The notes below the pieces were generated by a model. It had not been told where the DNA came from. It worked only from the letters and a program-made list of their open reading frames with translations, and did no database searches. Made by a program: the position numbers and the translations under genes. A DNA stretch of 34,518 nucleotides from Pseudomonadota bacterium (GTDB taxonomy: Bacteria > Pseudomonadota > Alphaproteobacteria > Micavibrionales > UBA2020): assembly GCA_021849295.1 (NCBI GenBank), contig JAJZTA010000020.1, positions 1 through 34,518 of the forward strand, read 5' to 3'. Below are positions 22,996 to 31,826 of the stretch, piece by piece; the first letter of the stretch is position 1; each line of letters starts with the position of its first letter.

Positions 22996-23802
22996 ATGAA
23001 AACCGCCACGCTGAAAATCGCCACCTGGAACGTCAATTCGGTCAACGCGCGCTTGCCGAACGTGCTCGCGTGGCTGGGGTCGGCCGCGCCCGACGTTGTT
23101 TTACTGCAGGAGCTGAAGACGACGGAAGATAAATTCCCGCGCATGGAATTTTCCGCCGCCGGATACAACGCCGAAGTGTTCGGCCAGAAGGCGTGGAACG
23201 GCGTCGCCATCCTTGCCAAACACAAAATCACCGGCGTCCAAGCGGGCCTGCCGGGTGATAAGAGCGACGAACAGGCGCGCTATATCGAGGCGACGGTTGC
23301 GGGCGTGCGCGTCGCGTCGATTTACCTGCCGAACGGCAATCCCGTGGAGAGCGAAAAATATCCCTATAAACTCGCGTGGATGGAGCGTCTGCGCGCCCAT
23401 GCCGCCACGCTGCTCGGTGCAGAAACCCCCTTCGTCCTCGGCGGCGATTACAACATCATCCCCGAGGCGCGCGACTGTTACGATGCGAAAGGCTGGGCGG
23501 ACGACGCGCTGTTCCGTCTCGAAAGCCGCCGCAAGTTCCGCGCCCTTTTGAACCTCGGCCTCACCGACGCCTTGCGCGTTTGCAACGACAAGGCGGCGCA
23601 ATATACCTTCTGGGATTATCAGGCGGGCGCCTGGCCGCAGAACCACGGGTTGCGCATCGACCATTTCCTGCTTTCGCCGCAGGCGGCGGATTTGCTGGAG
23701 GATTGCGCGATAGATTCGGCGCCGCGGGCCGAGGACAAGGCCTCTGATCACACGCCCGTCGTCCTGACGCTGCGTCAGCCGACAGTGCTGCATAACACTT
23801 AA
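22996..23802 (+). CDS. xth: exodeoxyribonuclease III
   Basis: This AP endonuclease and 3'-5' exonuclease acts in base-excision repair. The 268 residues have the Xth/APE1 motifs: IATWNVNSVNARL (8-20), Glu39 in VLLQELK, AILAKHKI, YLPNGNP, GGDYNIIPEARD (the Asp/Asn pair, about 148-159), LRIDHFLLS and SDHTPVVL with the catalytic His near 253. The length is normal. AGGA lies 5 bases before the ATG. It is monocistronic after a strong terminator. It could act downstream of the MutM glycosylase encoded in the same window. Confidence 0.95.
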   Translation: MKTATLKIATWNVNSVNARLPNVLAWLGSAAPDVVLLQELKTTEDKFPRMEFSAAGYNAEVFGQKAWNGVAILAKHKITGVQAGLPGDKSDEQARYIEATVAGVRVASIYLPNGNPVESEKYPYKLAWMERLRAHAATLLGAETPFVLGGDYNIIPEARDCYDAKGWADDALFRLESRRKFRALLNLGLTDALRVCNDKAAQYTFWDYQAGAWPQNHGLRIDHFLLSPQAADLLEDCAIDSAPRAEDKASDHTPVVLTLRQPTVLHNT

Positions 23803-23865
23803 TTTATTGATTTCACTATATTTTTATAGAAAGAACGGCGGTTTGCGGTGATCTTTGCCGCAATA

Positions 23866-23893
23866 TTGACATATATTTCTCAGGCTGTAACAT
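23866..23893 (+). promoter_or_regulatory. predicted promoter of the ankyrin gene pair
   Basis: TTGACA (23866-23871) and TAACAT (23888-23893) are spaced by 16 bases. The transcript would start near 23900, just upstream of the DnaA box. Confidence 0.4.
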
Positions 23894-23918
23894 ATTGACT
23901 TCTCTTTTTGACAACGGC

Positions 23919-23927
23919 TGTGGATAA
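23919..23927 (-). promoter_or_regulatory. perfect DnaA box (TTATCCACA on the minus strand)
   Basis: TGTGGATAA on the plus strand is the strongest-affinity DnaA-box sequence. It lies between the predicted promoter and the start codon of the first ankyrin gene, where bound DnaA could block transcription. Confidence 0.5.
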
Positions 23928-23942
23928 CAACGGAGCTTCTTG

Positions 23943-24401
23943 ATGCAAGGCAACCCTGCGCAAGCCAAAAGCAATACGCCGTCCGACACCCTGAACGCCG
24001 CGCTCTGGGATGAAGATATCGACACGGCCCGCCGCCTTGCGCGCAGCCTGCCCGCGGAAGCTCTCGACAAACCCGACAATTTCGACTGCCTGCCGATGAC
24101 GTTGGCGGTTCTGCGCGGTCATCTCGACATTGTGGGCATTCTTCTGGATCGGGGCGTCAGTCCGGAAACGCGCGAGGCCAGCGGCAAAACGCCGATGGAC
24201 TGGGCGGTGACGCAGCAGAACGAATATGCGCTGGAGATGATGAAAACCTCCGTCGAAGACCGCCGCCGCCGCGCCGCGGAGGCGTTCCGCGCCGCCGCCG
24301 AAGCCAAAAAGGAAGACGTGCTCTATTCCGCCGCCGAAAACGTGCAGGACAACTTGCGCGGCAAGGCTGGAAAACGCCCGAAGGTCAGGTTCAAGCCGTG
24401 A
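23943..24401 (+). CDS. ankyrin-repeat protein
   Basis: The product is 152 residues from ATG 23943, 7 bases after GGAG; a TTG just before it is not needed. Ankyrin-like repeats cover about residues 15-105: LNAALWDEDIDTARRLARSL, LPMTLAVLRGHLDIVGILLDRG and KTPMDWAVTQQNEYALEMMK. A basic helical segment follows (EDRRRRAAEAFRAAAEAKK), then a tail ending KRPKVRFKP. The second ankyrin gene ends in a similar KRPDFKP, and the two genes overlap as GTGA. No signal peptide is present. The binding partner is unknown; the pair probably work together. Confidence 0.82.
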   Translation: MQGNPAQAKSNTPSDTLNAALWDEDIDTARRLARSLPAEALDKPDNFDCLPMTLAVLRGHLDIVGILLDRGVSPETREASGKTPMDWAVTQQNEYALEMMKTSVEDRRRRAAEAFRAAAEAKKEDVLYSAAENVQDNLRGKAGKRPKVRFKP

Positions 24402-24892
24402 GGGAAAGCCAGAAGACATTGTCGGAAAAACTCACCGCGGCGGTGGCCAGCGGTGACGTCGCGGCCATGTGCGACCTGATCGCCGCGGGCGCGGACGTCA
24501 ACTGCCGCGACGCGCAAGGCTTTACGCCGCTGATGCTCGCGGCCTACAGCTGGGAAATCAGGGGTGACTTCAGGGAGGGCGTGCGCCTGCTGCTCGATGC
24601 CGGGGCCGACGTCGATGCCGCCAACATCAGCGGCCATACGGCGCTGATGCTCGCCTCCATCTACGGCCTGAAGGATATGGCGAAAATGTTGGTCGATAAC
24701 CGCGCCGACATCGACAAGAGGTCGTGTTCCGGACTGTCCGCGGAAGACATGGCGCGGCAAAACGGGCATGCCGATATCGTGGCCCTGCTGCAAAAGACGC
24801 GCGCCGAGCGCAGGTCCGCTTCGGCCGAACGCGTCGCGGAATATCTCAAGGAACGCGCGCGGCATTACAAACGGCCCGACTTCAAACCCTGA
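24398..24892 (+). CDS. ankyrin-repeat protein, coupled to the preceding one
   Basis: The start is GTG 24398, sharing GTGA with the stop of the first ankyrin gene, which points to translational coupling. The 164 residues contain about three canonical ankyrin repeats: LTAAVASGDVAAMCDLIAAGADVNCRD (in part, 12-38), GFTPLMLAAYSWEI...VRLLLDAGADVDAAN (41-77) and GHTALMLASIYGLKDMAKMLVDNRADID (in part, 80-107), then a capping LSAEDMARQNGHADIVALLQ. The tail is basic and ends HYKRPDFKP. It is cytoplasmic by the absence of a signal. Its stop lies 6 bases from the stop of convergent obgE. A role in protein-protein binding is inferred; nothing indicates secretion. Confidence 0.87.
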   Translation: MRESQKTLSEKLTAAVASGDVAAMCDLIAAGADVNCRDAQGFTPLMLAAYSWEIRGDFREGVRLLLDAGADVDAANISGHTALMLASIYGLKDMAKMLVDNRADIDKRSCSGLSAEDMARQNGHADIVALLQKTRAERRSASAERVAEYLKERARHYKRPDFKP

Positions 24893-24898
24893 GCCTGT

Positions 24899-25939
24899 TC
24901 AATCTTCGTCGAAAACGATGTCTTCCGCCGCCTGCGCGGCGTTCTCCCTGCGCGTCTTGTCGATATGCTGCCAGAGTTCGTTTAATACGGTTTCGACGCC
25001 GTCGCCGCTGACGCTCGACATCACGTAAACTTTTTTGCGGATTTTCTTGGCGAGGGTTTTGCGCTGGTCTTCGGCGAGTTCCGGCCCGAGGGCGTCGGTT
25101 TTGGTGAGCGCGATCACCTCCGGCTTTTTGGCGAGGCCGCCGCCGTATTTTTTCAATTCGCTGCGGATGGTTTTGTAGGCGCCGCAGATGTCGTCCTGCG
25201 TCGCGTCGACCAGATGCAGCAGGACGGACGTGCGCTCGACGTGGCCGAGAAAGCGCGTGCCGAGGCCGTGTCCCGCGTGCGCGCCTTCGATGAGGCCCGG
25301 AATGTCTGCCATGACGAATTCATGGTCATGGACGCGGAGCACGCCGAGGTTGGGCGCGAGCGTGGTAAAGGGATAATCCGCGATTTTCGGTTTCGCGCGG
25401 GAAACCACGGAGAGAAAGGTCGATTTGCCTGCGTTAGGCAGTCCGACGATGCCGGCGTCGGCGATGAGCTTGAGACGCAGCCACACGGCGCGCTCTTCTC
25501 CCGGCCAGCCGGGCAGGGACTTGCGCGGCGCGCGGTTGGTGGAGGATTTGTAATGCGCGTTGCCGAAGCCGCCGTCGCCGCCTTTCAAAAAGACGATGCG
25601 CTGGCCGGGGCTGGTCATGTCGGCGAGCACGGTTTCCTTGTCCTCGTCGAGGATGACTGTGCCGCACGGCACTTTGACGACGAGATCTTTGCCGTCGCGG
25701 CCCGTGCGGTTGCTGCCTTCGCCGTGATGCCCCGTTTCGGCGCGGAAGTGCTGCGTGTAGCGGAAATCGATCAGAGTATTGAGATTCGGCACGCATTCGA
25801 TGATGATATGCCCGCCGCGCCCGCCGTTGCCACCGTCGGGCCCGCCCATGTCGATATATTTCTCGCGCCGGAACGCGACGCAGCCCGCGCCGCCTTTGCC
25901 GCTTTCGAGATAGATTTTCGCTTCGTCGAGGAATTTCAT
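24899..25939 (-). CDS. obgE: GTPase Obg/CgtA
   Basis: Obg is an essential ribosome-associated GTPase acting in 50S assembly and stress control. The 346 residues have the glycine-rich Obg fold (1-158, with [12 protein letters not shown] at 32-43 and KGGDGGFGN at 119-127), then the G domain: G1 GLPNAGKS (166-173), switch I FTT (191-193), G3 DIPG (212-215), G4 TKTD (279-282, with Thr in place of the usual Asn) and G5 SSVSG. A short acidic C-terminus ends VFDED. The start is only 12 bases after the U tract of a terminator (25952-25980), and the only ribosome binding site is a weak GAG. Confidence 0.96.
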   Translation of the reverse strand: MKFLDEAKIYLESGKGGAGCVAFRREKYIDMGGPDGGNGGRGGHIIIECVPNLNTLIDFRYTQHFRAETGHHGEGSNRTGRDGKDLVVKVPCGTVILDEDKETVLADMTSPGQRIVFLKGGDGGFGNAHYKSSTNRAPRKSLPGWPGEERAVWLRLKLIADAGIVGLPNAGKSTFLSVVSRAKPKIADYPFTTLAPNLGVLRVHDHEFVMADIPGLIEGAHAGHGLGTRFLGHVERTSVLLHLVDATQDDICGAYKTIRSELKKYGGGLAKKPEVIALTKTDALGPELAEDQRKTLAKKIRKKVYVMSSVSGDGVETVLNELWQHIDKTRRENAAQAAEDIVFDED

Positions 25940-25951
25940 GGGTCTTTGCTC

Positions 25952-25980
25952 AAAAAAAAACCGGGGAGATCTGTCCCCGG
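25952..25980 (-). terminator. intrinsic terminator between rpmA and obgE
   Basis: On the minus strand, a perfect 7-bp stem (25974-25980 with 25961-25967, loop of 6) is followed by nine T (complement of 25952-25960), ending 12 bases before the obgE start codon. It would stop rplU-rpmA transcripts and limit read-through into obgE. Confidence 0.85.
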
Positions 25981-26005
25981 CCTTTTAAAAAATTTACAGG
26001 GCCGT

Positions 26006-26272
26006 TCAAGCCGCCGTATCGGCGGGGATGATCGACACGTACTGGCGGTCTTTCAAGCCGCCGTGGAACTTCACCGTGCCCGCGACCCTGGCGAACAGCG
26101 TGTGGTCCTTGCCGATGCCGACGAACTTGCCGGGATGGTATTGCGTGCCGCGCTGGCGCACGATGATGCCGCCCGCGTCGATTTCCTGACTGCCGTAGAC
26201 CTTCACGCCGAGGCGCTGGCCTTTTGAATCGCGTCCGTTTCTGGATGAACCGCCGGTTTTATGGTGGGCCAT
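26006..26272 (-). CDS. rpmA: 50S ribosomal protein L27
   Basis: L27 reaches the peptidyl-transferase centre with its N-terminal tail. The 88 residues begin [20 protein letters not shown], the standard bacterial form without a cleavable leader, and continue [22 protein letters not shown] and the [16 protein letters not shown] region. The length is typical. It starts 15 bases after the rplU stop, in the usual rplU-rpmA operon, and is followed by the terminator at 25952-25980. Confidence 0.97.
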   Translation of the reverse strand: MAHHKTGGSSRNGRDSKGQRLGVKVYGSQEIDAGGIIVRQRGTQYHPGKFVGIGKDHTLFARVAGTVKFHGGLKDRQYVSIIPADTAA

Positions 26273-26287
26273 TGTTCTTTTCTCCTA

Positions 26288-26599
26288 TTAACCTTTGATG
26301 TCTGTAATCTTGAGCACCGTCAGGTTCTGGCGGTGGCCGTTCTTGCGGCGGTAGTTCTGGCGGCGCTTCTTTTTGAAGACGATGATCTTCTCGCCCTTCT
26401 TCTGGTCGAGAACCTTGGCCGAGACCTTCGCGCCGGAAACCGTCGGGGCGCCGATCTTGACCGTCGCGCCGTCGCAGACCATCAGCACATGGTCGAGCGT
26501 GACCGAGCCGTCTTTGGGCTCGTCGAGCATTTCGACTTCAATGATGTCGTCTTTTGCGACGCGGTATTGCTTACCGCCGGTTTTGATAACTGCGTACAT
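26288..26599 (-). CDS. rplU: 50S ribosomal protein L21
   Basis: L21 binds 23S rRNA and L20 in the 50S subunit. The product is 103 residues from ATG 26599 ([14 protein letters not shown]), which is the usual family start and length; a GTG 9 bases earlier is possible but would add three non-family residues. Conserved parts are [31 protein letters not shown] and [19 protein letters not shown], with the ILKITDI ending. It is the first gene of rplU-rpmA, with a strong promoter at 26699-26726 and a leader of about 95 bases containing a CGGGG/CCCCG hairpin (26624-26637). Confidence 0.96.
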   Translation of the reverse strand: MYAVIKTGGKQYRVAKDDIIEVEMLDEPKDGSVTLDHVLMVCDGATVKIGAPTVSGAKVSAKVLDQKKGEKIIVFKKKRRQNYRRKNGHRQNLTVLKITDIKG

Positions 26600-26698
26600 T
26601 TCATTCACTTTCTAATAGGCCCGCGGGGAGAGCCCCGGTGAGGCGGAATTTTATTGTCAGACCGATTCACGCTTAAGGTGATTCCGTCCGAGCGTCGA

Positions 26699-26726
26699 AA
26701 TATACCCGTAAAACCTACTATGTCAA
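26699..26726 (-). promoter_or_regulatory. predicted rplU-rpmA promoter
   Basis: On the minus strand, TTGACA (complement of 26721-26726) and TATATT (complement of 26699-26704) are spaced by 16 bases. This is close to consensus and has the same spacing and -10 as the str promoter. Confidence 0.7.
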
Positions 26727-26816
26727 GAATTTCGTCAATATAAGGGGGCCATGACCTTTGCCGGAGGTGCGGAGAACTAGGGAGAGTGCCTATTTTACCT
26801 AATTAAGGTGCGGCTA

Positions 26817-26845
26817 TTGACGATCTATTTAACTTAATGTATAAG
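26817..26845 (+). promoter_or_regulatory. possible upstream promoter of the str operon
   Basis: TTGACG (26817-26822) and TATAAG (26840-26845) are spaced by 17 bases, 114 bases upstream of the main promoter match. The rest of 26727-26930 is AT-rich with no gene. Confidence 0.45.
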
Positions 26846-26930
26846 GATTAGACAACGGATATAAGATTATGAAAAATATATGAATAATCATAAAATTAGC
26901 AATAAATATCAAAAAAGAAGCGACGAATCG

Positions 26931-26958
26931 TTGACGGAGGCGTTTTCCGTGTTATATT
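26931..26958 (+). promoter_or_regulatory. predicted main promoter of the str-S10 operon
   Basis: TTGACG (26931-26936) and TATATT (26953-26958) are spaced by 16 bases. Transcription would start near 26965, giving a leader of about 255 bases before rpsL. Confidence 0.7.
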
Positions 26959-26964
26959 GCCCAC

Positions 26965-27219
26965 GCTCGTAAGGATGGACTGGTAGTAGGCTTTTGGCCT
27001 AAACGCAGTCCGGTTTTTAACCGATGCTTCCGCGGGAAAAGTGGAAGCGGGCTGATTTTAAATCAGGAGCCTGTCGTGCATCGTTGCATGGACGGGTTTT
27101 GTTTTCTCTAGATCCATCCGGACAGACAAGTAGATTTTTTATTTGCATGAATGACATGCGGATATGTGTTGAACGATATGCGAAGTTTCTTCGCGCAACA
27201 AAAGAGAAGGTATAGATAA
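26965..27219 (+). ncRNA. long structured 5' leader of the rpsL operon
   Basis: The leader can fold into successive hairpins: GGACTG/CAGTCC (26977-26982 with 27006-27011) stacked on TAGGC/GCCTA (26987-26991 with 26997-27001); CGGTT/AACCG (27011-27023); an 8-bp stem (27026-27033 with 27041-27048); CTGAT/ATCAG (27052-27066); and a last stem from about 27070 to 27096 followed by TTTTGTTTT, resembling an attenuator. A 63-codon frame inside it is not protein-like. An autoregulatory r-protein leader is the likely explanation, but no known class was recognised. AGAAGG (27204-27209) is the rpsL ribosome binding site. Confidence 0.5.
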
Positions 27220-27591
27220 ATGCCAACTTATAACCAGCTCGTACGCAAAGGCCGTACACCGCAGGTGAAGAAAAAGAAAAACGCCGATCTGCAGCAAAAT
27301 CCGCAGAAGCGCGCAGTTTGCACGCGCGTCTATACCACGACGCCGAAGAAACCGAACTCCGCGCTCCGCAAAGTCGCCCGTGTGCGCATGACTAACGGCC
27401 GCGAAGCCACGTGCTACATTCCCGGCGTCGGCCATAACCTGCAGGAACACTCTGTCGTGCTGGTGCGCGGCGGTCGTGTGAAAGACTTGCCGGGTGTCCG
27501 TTACAAAATCATCCGCGGCGCGCTCGATACGCAGGGCGTCGACAAACGCCGCAAAGCGCGCTCCCGTTATGGCGCGAAACGTCCGAAGTAA
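27220..27591 (+). CDS. rpsL: 30S ribosomal protein S12
   Basis: S12 sits at the decoding centre and controls accuracy. The 123 residues start [12 protein letters not shown] and contain [15 protein letters not shown] with Lys43, and [13 protein letters not shown] with Lys88 and Asp89, the residue that is methylthiolated in many bacteria. Lys43 and Lys88 are the wild-type residues associated with streptomycin sensitivity. It is the first gene of the str operon, 12 bases ahead of rpsG. Confidence 0.98.
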   Translation: MPTYNQLVRKGRTPQVKKKKNADLQQNPQKRAVCTRVYTTTPKKPNSALRKVARVRMTNGREATCYIPGVGHNLQEHSVVLVRGGRVKDLPGVRYKIIRGALDTQGVDKRRKARSRYGAKRPK

Positions 27592-27603
27592 GGGGGATAT
27601 ATA

Positions 27604-28074
27604 ATGTCACGTCGTCACTCTGCCAAAAAACGCGAAATTCTGCCGGATCCGAAGTTCAACAACCTCGTTCTGGCGAAATTCATGAACTGCATCATGGAAT
27701 CGGGCAAGAAATCGGTCGCCGAGCGCATCGTTTACGGTTCGCTCGAGATCGTCGCGTCCAAAACCAAGATGGATCCGATCGTGTTCTTCCAGGAAGCGCT
27801 CGACAAGATCAAGCCGGCGGTTGAAGTGAAATCCCGCCGCGTCGGCGGCGCCACCTATCAGGTGCCGGTCGAAGTCCGTCCCGCGCGCGCGCAGGCCGTC
27901 GCCATGCGCTGGCTGAAGGCCGCGGCCGAAAAGCGCGGCGAGAAGACCATGGAACAGAAACTCGCTGGCGAACTGATGGACGCGCACAACGAGCGCGGCA
28001 CCGCGATCAAGAAGCGCGAAGAAACGCACAAGATGGCCGAAGCCAACAAGGCTTTCGCGCACTTCCGCTGGTAA
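27604..28074 (+). CDS. rpsG: 30S ribosomal protein S7
   Basis: S7 is the primary assembly protein of the 30S head and contacts mRNA and tRNA at the exit site. The 156 residues show the family sequence: [42 protein letters not shown] (in part), [19 protein letters not shown], and [13 protein letters not shown] at the end. The length is standard. AAGGGGGAT lies before the ATG. In other bacteria S7 can repress its own operon by binding the rpsL-rpsG junction; here that junction is only 12 bases, so control may lie in the leader. Confidence 0.98.
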   Translation: MSRRHSAKKREILPDPKFNNLVLAKFMNCIMESGKKSVAERIVYGSLEIVASKTKMDPIVFFQEALDKIKPAVEVKSRRVGGATYQVPVEVRPARAQAVAMRWLKAAAEKRGEKTMEQKLAGELMDAHNERGTAIKKREETHKMAEANKAFAHFRW

Positions 28075-28098
28075 CGACAAAGGATATAGGAAACAAAA

Positions 28099-30180
28099 AT
28101 GACTGAAGCGAAGAAATATCCGCTCGACAAGTACCGCAACATCGGCATCATGGCGCACATCGATGCCGGCAAGACCACCACGACCGAGCGCGTCCTTTAT
28201 TACACCGGCAAGTCGCACAAGATCGGCGAAGTCCACGACGGCACCGCGACGATGGACTGGATGGAGCAGGAACAGGAACGCGGCATCACCATCACCTCCG
28301 CCGCCACGACCTGCTTCTGGAAGGACCACCGCATCAACATCATCGACACACCCGGCCACGTCGACTTCACCATCGAAGTCGAGCGCTCCTTGCGCGTTCT
28401 GGACGGCGCTGTCACCGTGTTCGACTCGGTCGCCGGCGTCGAGCCGCAGTCCGAAACCGTGTGGCGCCAGGCCGACAAATACCACGTGCCGCGCATCTGC
28501 TTCGTCAACAAGATGGACCGCATCGGCGCGAACTTCTACCGCACCGTCGACATGATCATCGACCGTCTCGGCGCCGTGCCGCTGGTGATCCAGCTGCCGA
28601 TCGGCACCGAAGCCGAGCACGTCGGCCTCGTCGACCTTCTGAAGATGAAAGCCATCGTCTGGAAAGACGAATCGCTCGGCGCCGAATTCACCGAAATGGA
28701 GATTCCGGCGGATCTGGTCGAGAAAGCCAAAGAATATCGCACCAAGATGATCGAGACCGCGGTCGAAATGGACGACGACGCCATGGCCGCCTACCTCGAC
28801 GGCAAGGAGCCGTCAATCGAAACGCTGAAGAAGTGCATCCGCAAGGGCACCATCGGCTACAAGTTCGTGCCGATCCTCTGCGGCGCGGCCTTCAAGAACA
28901 AGGGCGTGCAAACGCTGCTCGACGCCGTCATCGACTTCCTGCCGTCGCCGCTCGATATCGGCGCGGTCAAGGGCGTCAAGCCGGATTCGGACGAAGAAGT
29001 CCTGCGCAAGCCGGATGATGCCGAGCCGTTCGCCGGCCTCGGATTCAAGATCATGAACGACCCGTTCGTCGGCTCGCTCACCTTCGTGCGCATCTATTCC
29101 GGCACGCTGGAATCGGGTTCCTACGTCCTCAACTCCACCAAGGACAAAAAAGAGCGCGTCGGCCGCATGTTGCTGATGCATGCCAACAACCGCGAGGAAA
29201 TCAAGGCCGCGACCGCGGGCGACATCGTCGCGCTGGTCGGCATGAAGGAAACCACCACCGGCGACACGCTGTGCGATCCCGCCAAGCCTGTCGTTCTCGA
29301 GCGCATGACGTTCCCCGAGCCGGTCATCTCCATCGCCGTCGAGCCGAAATCCAAGGCCGACCAGGAAAAGATGGGCATCGCGCTCAGCCGCCTCGCGGCG
29401 GAAGATCCGTCCTTGCGCGTCTCCTCGGACTTTGAAAGCGGCCAGACCATCCTCAAGGGCATGGGCGAGCTGCACCTCGACATCATCATCGACCGCATGA
29501 AGCGCGAGTTTAAGGTCGAAGCCAACATCGGCGCGCCGCAGGTTGCCTACCGCGAAACCATCACCAAGACAGGCGAGATCGACTACACCCACAAGAAGCA
29601 GTCCGGCGGTTCGGGCCAGTATGCCCGCGTCATCATCCGCTTCGAGCCGGGCGAAGTCGGTTCCGGTTTTGTTTTCGAGAACGAGGTCGTCGGCGGCTCC
29701 GTGCCGAAGGAATTCATCCCGGGCGTCGAAAAGGGCCTCGAGGGGCAGAAGGAGACGGGCGTCATCGCCGGCTTCCCCTGCATCGACTTCAAGGCGACCC
29801 TCTACGATGGCGCCTACCACGATGTCGACTCGTCGGCGCTGGCGTTCGAAATCGCCGCCCGCGCGGCGTTTCGCGAAGGGATTGCCAAGTGCAAGCCCGT
29901 GCTGCTCGAGCCGGTGATGAAGGTCGAGGTCGTCACGCCGGAAGACTACATGGGCGACGTAATTGGCGATCTCAACAGCCGCCGCGGACAGGTGGACGGC
30001 ATGGACAGCCGCGGCAACGCGCGCGTCATCACCGCGATGGTGCCGCTCGCCAACATGTTCGGCTACATCAACACGTTGCGTTCCATGAGCCAGGGCCGCG
30101 CGCAGTACTCGATGGAATTCCATCATTACGCGCAGGTGCCGCAGGCCGTGGCCGACGAAGTGAAGGCGAAACTGGCTTAA
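28099..30180 (+). CDS. fusA: elongation factor G
   Basis: EF-G is the GTPase that drives translocation and, with RRF, ribosome recycling. The 693 residues are full length. G domain: AHIDAGKT (19-26), [11 protein letters not shown] in switch I, DTPGHVDF in G3 and [10 protein letters not shown] in G4. Domain II contains [19 protein letters not shown]; domain IV has [21 protein letters not shown] (in part) with the family's translocation loops; domain V ends in [23 protein letters not shown] lies upstream. It is 24 bases after rpsG and 52 bases before tuf. Confidence 0.98.
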   Translation: MTEAKKYPLDKYRNIGIMAHIDAGKTTTTERVLYYTGKSHKIGEVHDGTATMDWMEQEQERGITITSAATTCFWKDHRINIIDTPGHVDFTIEVERSLRVLDGAVTVFDSVAGVEPQSETVWRQADKYHVPRICFVNKMDRIGANFYRTVDMIIDRLGAVPLVIQLPIGTEAEHVGLVDLLKMKAIVWKDESLGAEFTEMEIPADLVEKAKEYRTKMIETAVEMDDDAMAAYLDGKEPSIETLKKCIRKGTIGYKFVPILCGAAFKNKGVQTLLDAVIDFLPSPLDIGAVKGVKPDSDEEVLRKPDDAEPFAGLGFKIMNDPFVGSLTFVRIYSGTLESGSYVLNSTKDKKERVGRMLLMHANNREEIKAATAGDIVALVGMKETTTGDTLCDPAKPVVLERMTFPEPVISIAVEPKSKADQEKMGIALSRLAAEDPSLRVSSDFESGQTILKGMGELHLDIIIDRMKREFKVEANIGAPQVAYRETITKTGEIDYTHKKQSGGSGQYARVIIRFEPGEVGSGFVFENEVVGGSVPKEFIPGVEKGLEGQKETGVIAGFPCIDFKATLYDGAYHDVDSSALAFEIAARAAFREGIAKCKPVLLEPVMKVEVVTPEDYMGDVIGDLNSRRGQVDGMDSRGNARVITAMVPLANMFGYINTLRSMSQGRAQYSMEFHHYAQVPQAVADEVKAKLA

Positions 30181-30232
30181 ACTTTAAACGGGGAACTACT
30201 TAATTCAACTTGAAAGGAAGGGAACTACAAAA

Positions 30233-31423
30233 ATGGCTAAAGGGAAATTTGAAAGAAACAAACCGCACGTCAACATCGGCACCATCGGTCACGTCGACCA
30301 TGGCAAGACCTCGCTGACGGCTGCGATCACCAAGGTTCTGGCCGAAACGGGTGGCGCGCAATATACCGCCTACGACCAGATCGACAAGACTCCGGAAGAA
30401 CGCGCCCGCGGCATCACCATCTCGACCGCGCACGTCGAATACGAAACGGCGAACCGCCACTACGCGCACGTCGACTGCCCTGGCCACGCCGACTATGTGA
30501 AGAACATGATCACCGGCGCCGCGCAGATGGATGGTGCGATCCTCGTGGTTTCCGCCGCCGACGGTCCGATGCCGCAAACGCGCGAGCACATCCTGCTCGC
30601 CCGTCAGGTCGGCGTTCCCGCCATCGTCGTGTTCCTGAACAAGTGCGACATGGTTGACGATGCCGAACTGCTCGAACTCGTCGAAGTGGAAGTCCGTGAC
30701 CTGCTCACGAAATACCAGTTCCCCGGAGACAAGATTCCGGTCATCAAGGGCTCCGCTCTCGCGGCTATCGAAGGCACGGACGACAAGCTCGGCAAGCAAG
30801 CGATTCTCGAACTGATGAAAGCAGTCGACGAATACATCCCGACCCCGGCGCGTCCGGTAGACAAGCCGTTCCTGATGCCGGTGGAAGACGTGTTCTCCAT
30901 CTCCGGCCGTGGCACCGTCGTGACGGGCCGTGTCGAACAGGGCGTCATCAAGATCAACGAAGAAGTCGAAATCGTCGGTCTGCGCCCGACGGTGAAAACG
31001 GTCGTGACCGGCGTTGAAATGTTCCGCAAGCTGCTCGACCAAGGTCAAGCTGGCGACAACATCGGCGCTCTGCTGCGTGGCACGAAGCGTGACGAAGTCG
31101 AGCGTGGTCAGGTTCTGGCCGCTCCGGGTTCGATCAAGCCGCACACGAAGTTCAAGGCTGAAGCCTACGTCCTCACGAAGGACGAAGGCGGCCGCCACAC
31201 GCCGTTCTTCACCAACTACCGTCCGCAGTTCTACTTCCGCACGACCGACGTGACGGGCGTGGTCAAGCTGCCCGACGGCGTCGAGATGGTGATGCCCGGT
31301 GACAACATTACGATGGACGTCGAACTGATCGCTCCGATCGCTATGGACCAGGGTCTGCGCTTCGCTATCCGCGAAGGCGGCCGTACGGTCGGCGCGGGCG
31401 TCGTGGCGCAAGTCGTCGAATAA
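30233..31423 (+). CDS. tuf: elongation factor Tu
   Basis: EF-Tu delivers aminoacyl-tRNA to the ribosome as a GTP complex. The 396 residues are complete: GHVDHGKT (19-26), [14 protein letters not shown] in switch I with the key Thr, [20 protein letters not shown] (in part), NKCDMVDD in G4, then the beta-barrel domains with [16 protein letters not shown] and the C-terminal [23 protein letters not shown] lies before the ATG. The 52-base gap before it contains a direct repeat GGGAACTAC (30191-30199 and 30220-30228). An 83-base gap with a strong hairpin separates it from rpsJ. Many proteobacteria have a second tuf copy; none is in this window. Confidence 0.98.
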   Translation: MAKGKFERNKPHVNIGTIGHVDHGKTSLTAAITKVLAETGGAQYTAYDQIDKTPEERARGITISTAHVEYETANRHYAHVDCPGHADYVKNMITGAAQMDGAILVVSAADGPMPQTREHILLARQVGVPAIVVFLNKCDMVDDAELLELVEVEVRDLLTKYQFPGDKIPVIKGSALAAIEGTDDKLGKQAILELMKAVDEYIPTPARPVDKPFLMPVEDVFSISGRGTVVTGRVEQGVIKINEEVEIVGLRPTVKTVVTGVEMFRKLLDQGQAGDNIGALLRGTKRDEVERGQVLAAPGSIKPHTKFKAEAYVLTKDEGGRHTPFFTNYRPQFYFRTTDVTGVVKLPDGVEMVMPGDNITMDVELIAPIAMDQGLRFAIREGGRTVGAGVVAQVVE

Positions 31424-31437
31424 CAGATCTCTTCTCT

Positions 31438-31473
31438 CCCGCCCGTCCCAATTTTAAAATGGCGACGGGCGGG
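31438..31473 (+). promoter_or_regulatory. stable stem-loop between tuf and rpsJ
   Basis: CCCGCCCGTC (31438-31447) pairs perfectly with GACGGGCGGG (31464-31473) around a 16-base AT-rich loop containing the palindrome ATTTTAAAAT. No T run follows, so it is not a normal terminator. It may be an RNA-processing site, an expression-tuning hairpin between abundant tuf and the S10 genes, or a target for r-protein feedback. Confidence 0.55.
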
Positions 31474-31506
31474 GATGAGGGAAAAAAGAAGGTAAGGGAC
31501 TAAAAA

Positions 31507-31815
<309 letters not shown>

Positions 31816-31826
31816 GGAGAACGGTG

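Noticed and set aside
26965-27110. Possible tRNA or tmRNA-like fold upstream of rpsL
   Set aside because: The hairpins do not form a cloverleaf, and no GGTTCGAATCC-like T loop or CCA-type end is present.
27024-27215. 63-codon frame within the rpsL leader
   Set aside because: There is no ribosome binding site, its composition is unlike a protein, and the region folds into RNA hairpins. A leader peptide cannot be wholly excluded.
30191-30228. Direct repeat GGGAACTAC before tuf
   Set aside because: Two 9-base copies, the second next to the ribosome binding site, are most simply chance or a duplicated binding site; no further support.
28813-31411. Long minus-strand frames opposite fusA and tuf (437 and 403 residues)
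   Set aside because: They are codon-bias shadows of certain genes, without recognisable protein motifs.
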